A stretch of DNA of 7,619 nucleotides from an uncultured Prevotellaceae bacterium (GTDB taxonomy: Bacteria > Bacteroidota > Bacteroidia > Bacteroidales > Muribaculaceae). The stretch is from NCBI GenBank assembly GCA_900556245.1, contig USOC01000047.1:1-7619 (forward strand). Reading direction: 5' to 3'. Each line of letters opens with the position of its first letter. The first letter of the stretch is position 1. The translations under genes and the position numbers were made by a program. The notes under the pieces were generated by a model. That model was given only the letters and a program-made list of their open reading frames with translations. It was not told where the DNA came from and did not search any database. Shown piece after piece: positions 6,885 to 7,619 of the stretch.

Positions 6885-7619
6885 TCAGACGGCCAAATCA
6901 TCATTCCTTCCGGCGCTTCTGATTGTTGACCTCACCAGCATTACATTCCCGAGCGTAATCACACCCACGCGGCCTATATACATCAGGACAACCAGCACCA
7001 ACTTACTGCCAACTGTCACATCCGGTAGAATTCCCGACGACAACCCGGCCGTCGCAAGCGCTGAAGAAGCCTCAAAAACGATATCAAGAAACTCCGTTTG
7101 CCCATGCTCCAACAATGCAATAAGATAGACTCCCGCAAATAGAATGAACGTATAGAACACAAACGTTGTAATAGCCGTCTCCACTCGGTAACTGGGAATC
7201 TTGTTTCCGGAAAGTGATATGTCCGGACGAAGACCGAGTTTATTCTTCGTATATGCGTAAATAGCGGAAAGTGTTGTCGACTTAAGACCTCCACCCGTAC
7301 CCGACGGGGAAGCCCCGATATACATCGTAAACGAAAGTATCACCAAAGATATGGGAGCAAGCAGCCCGACATCAACCGTATTATAGCCGACCGTTGTCAT
7401 GGCGGACATCGAATGGAACAAGGAAACAAGCAGACGGTCACCTGCCGACAAATGCGACAGAGACGGCTCGAAAAAAAACAGATGCACTGTTCCCCAAAGA
7501 GAAAATATGCAAGTAAGCAAGAGAATAACGCGGGGTGTAAAGGCGATGCAATAATTTTTACGCCGGAACCACCGCAAAATATCGGTCATCATGAAAAAAC
7601 CCATCGCCCCCATATAACA
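6885..7619 (-). CDS. TrkH/KtrB-family potassium transporter, C-terminal half (start outside window)
   Basis: This is the pore subunit of a potassium uptake system, an inner-membrane protein of four M1-P-M2 repeats that works with a cytoplasmic nucleotide-binding TrkA/KtrA partner. The frame is open to the right edge (244 residues visible); an ATG at 7613 is internal, since residues before and after it (CYMGAMGFFMMTD) match mid-protein sequence of the family, which is about 450-600 residues long. Counting from that ATG, a pore-loop filter TTVGYN is at 73-78, the conserved GTGGGLK helix break is at 105-111, and the last filter ATAGLS is at 187-192. MYIGRVG at 212-218 is closer to KtrB than to E. 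coli TrkH, which tends to have GRLE here. Hydrophobic helices fill the space between. The gene converges on the lipoprotein gene and shares its terminator. I give no symbol because trkH and ktrB cannot be separated from half the protein. Confidence 0.93.
   Translation of the reverse strand, partial: CYMGAMGFFMMTDILRWFRRKNYCIAFTPRVILLLTCIFSLWGTVHLFFFEPSLSHLSAGDRLLVSLFHSMSAMTTVGYNTVDVGLLAPISLVILSFTMYIGASPSGTGGGLKSTTLSAIYAYTKNKLGLRPDISLSGNKIPSYRVETAITTFVFYTFILFAGVYLIALLEHGQTEFLDIVFEASSALATAGLSSGILPDVTVGSKLVLVVLMYIGRVGVITLGNVMLVRSTIRSAGRNDDLAV

Overview
The window looks like chromosome of a Bacteroidales bacterium, probably a gut anaerobe of the Bacteroides/Muribaculaceae type. The reasons are the gene order of its three-subunit succinate dehydrogenase/fumarate reductase (cytochrome b, flavoprotein, iron-sulfur), promoter elements of the Bacteroidetes form TAnnTTTG, A/T-rich leaders without Shine-Dalgarno sequences, and an OmpA-like/TPR lipoprotein of a type common in this order. 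The family-level placement is inference.

Positions 1-3407 (minus strand) hold the frdC-frdA-frdB operon, read from right to left. The diheme cytochrome b and flavoprotein genes are complete. The iron-sulfur gene runs off the left edge with its last part missing. A good Bacteroidetes promoter lies about 75-105 bp upstream of frdC. The complex is a membrane-bound quinone-linked enzyme; in anaerobic Bacteroidales it normally works as a fumarate reductase, the terminal step of the fumarate/succinate branch of fermentation.

Positions 3584-4900 (minus strand) hold an isolated phage portal-like gene. It is an intact ORF but appears to lack the C-terminal part of the family, and no terminase, capsid or tail gene lies next to it in this window. 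It is the least expected item here, either a prophage relic or a retained/domesticated portal fold.

Positions 5103-6791 (plus strand) hold a probably highly expressed lipoprotein with an interrupted OmpA-like domain followed by TPR repeats. It diverges from the portal-like gene across a 202-bp spacer in which two TAnnTTTG elements lie on opposite strands, close enough to interfere with each other. The lipoprotein gene ends in a strong hairpin at 6811-6845 that has U-tracts in both directions and so also serves the convergent gene.

Positions 6885-7619 (minus strand) hold the C-terminal half of a TrkH/KtrB-family potassium transporter whose start lies beyond the right edge.

I found no RNA genes, CRISPR array, insertion sequence or attachment site. 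Apart from the stray portal-like gene the window is ordinary core genome; I do not see a convincing multi-gene novel system.
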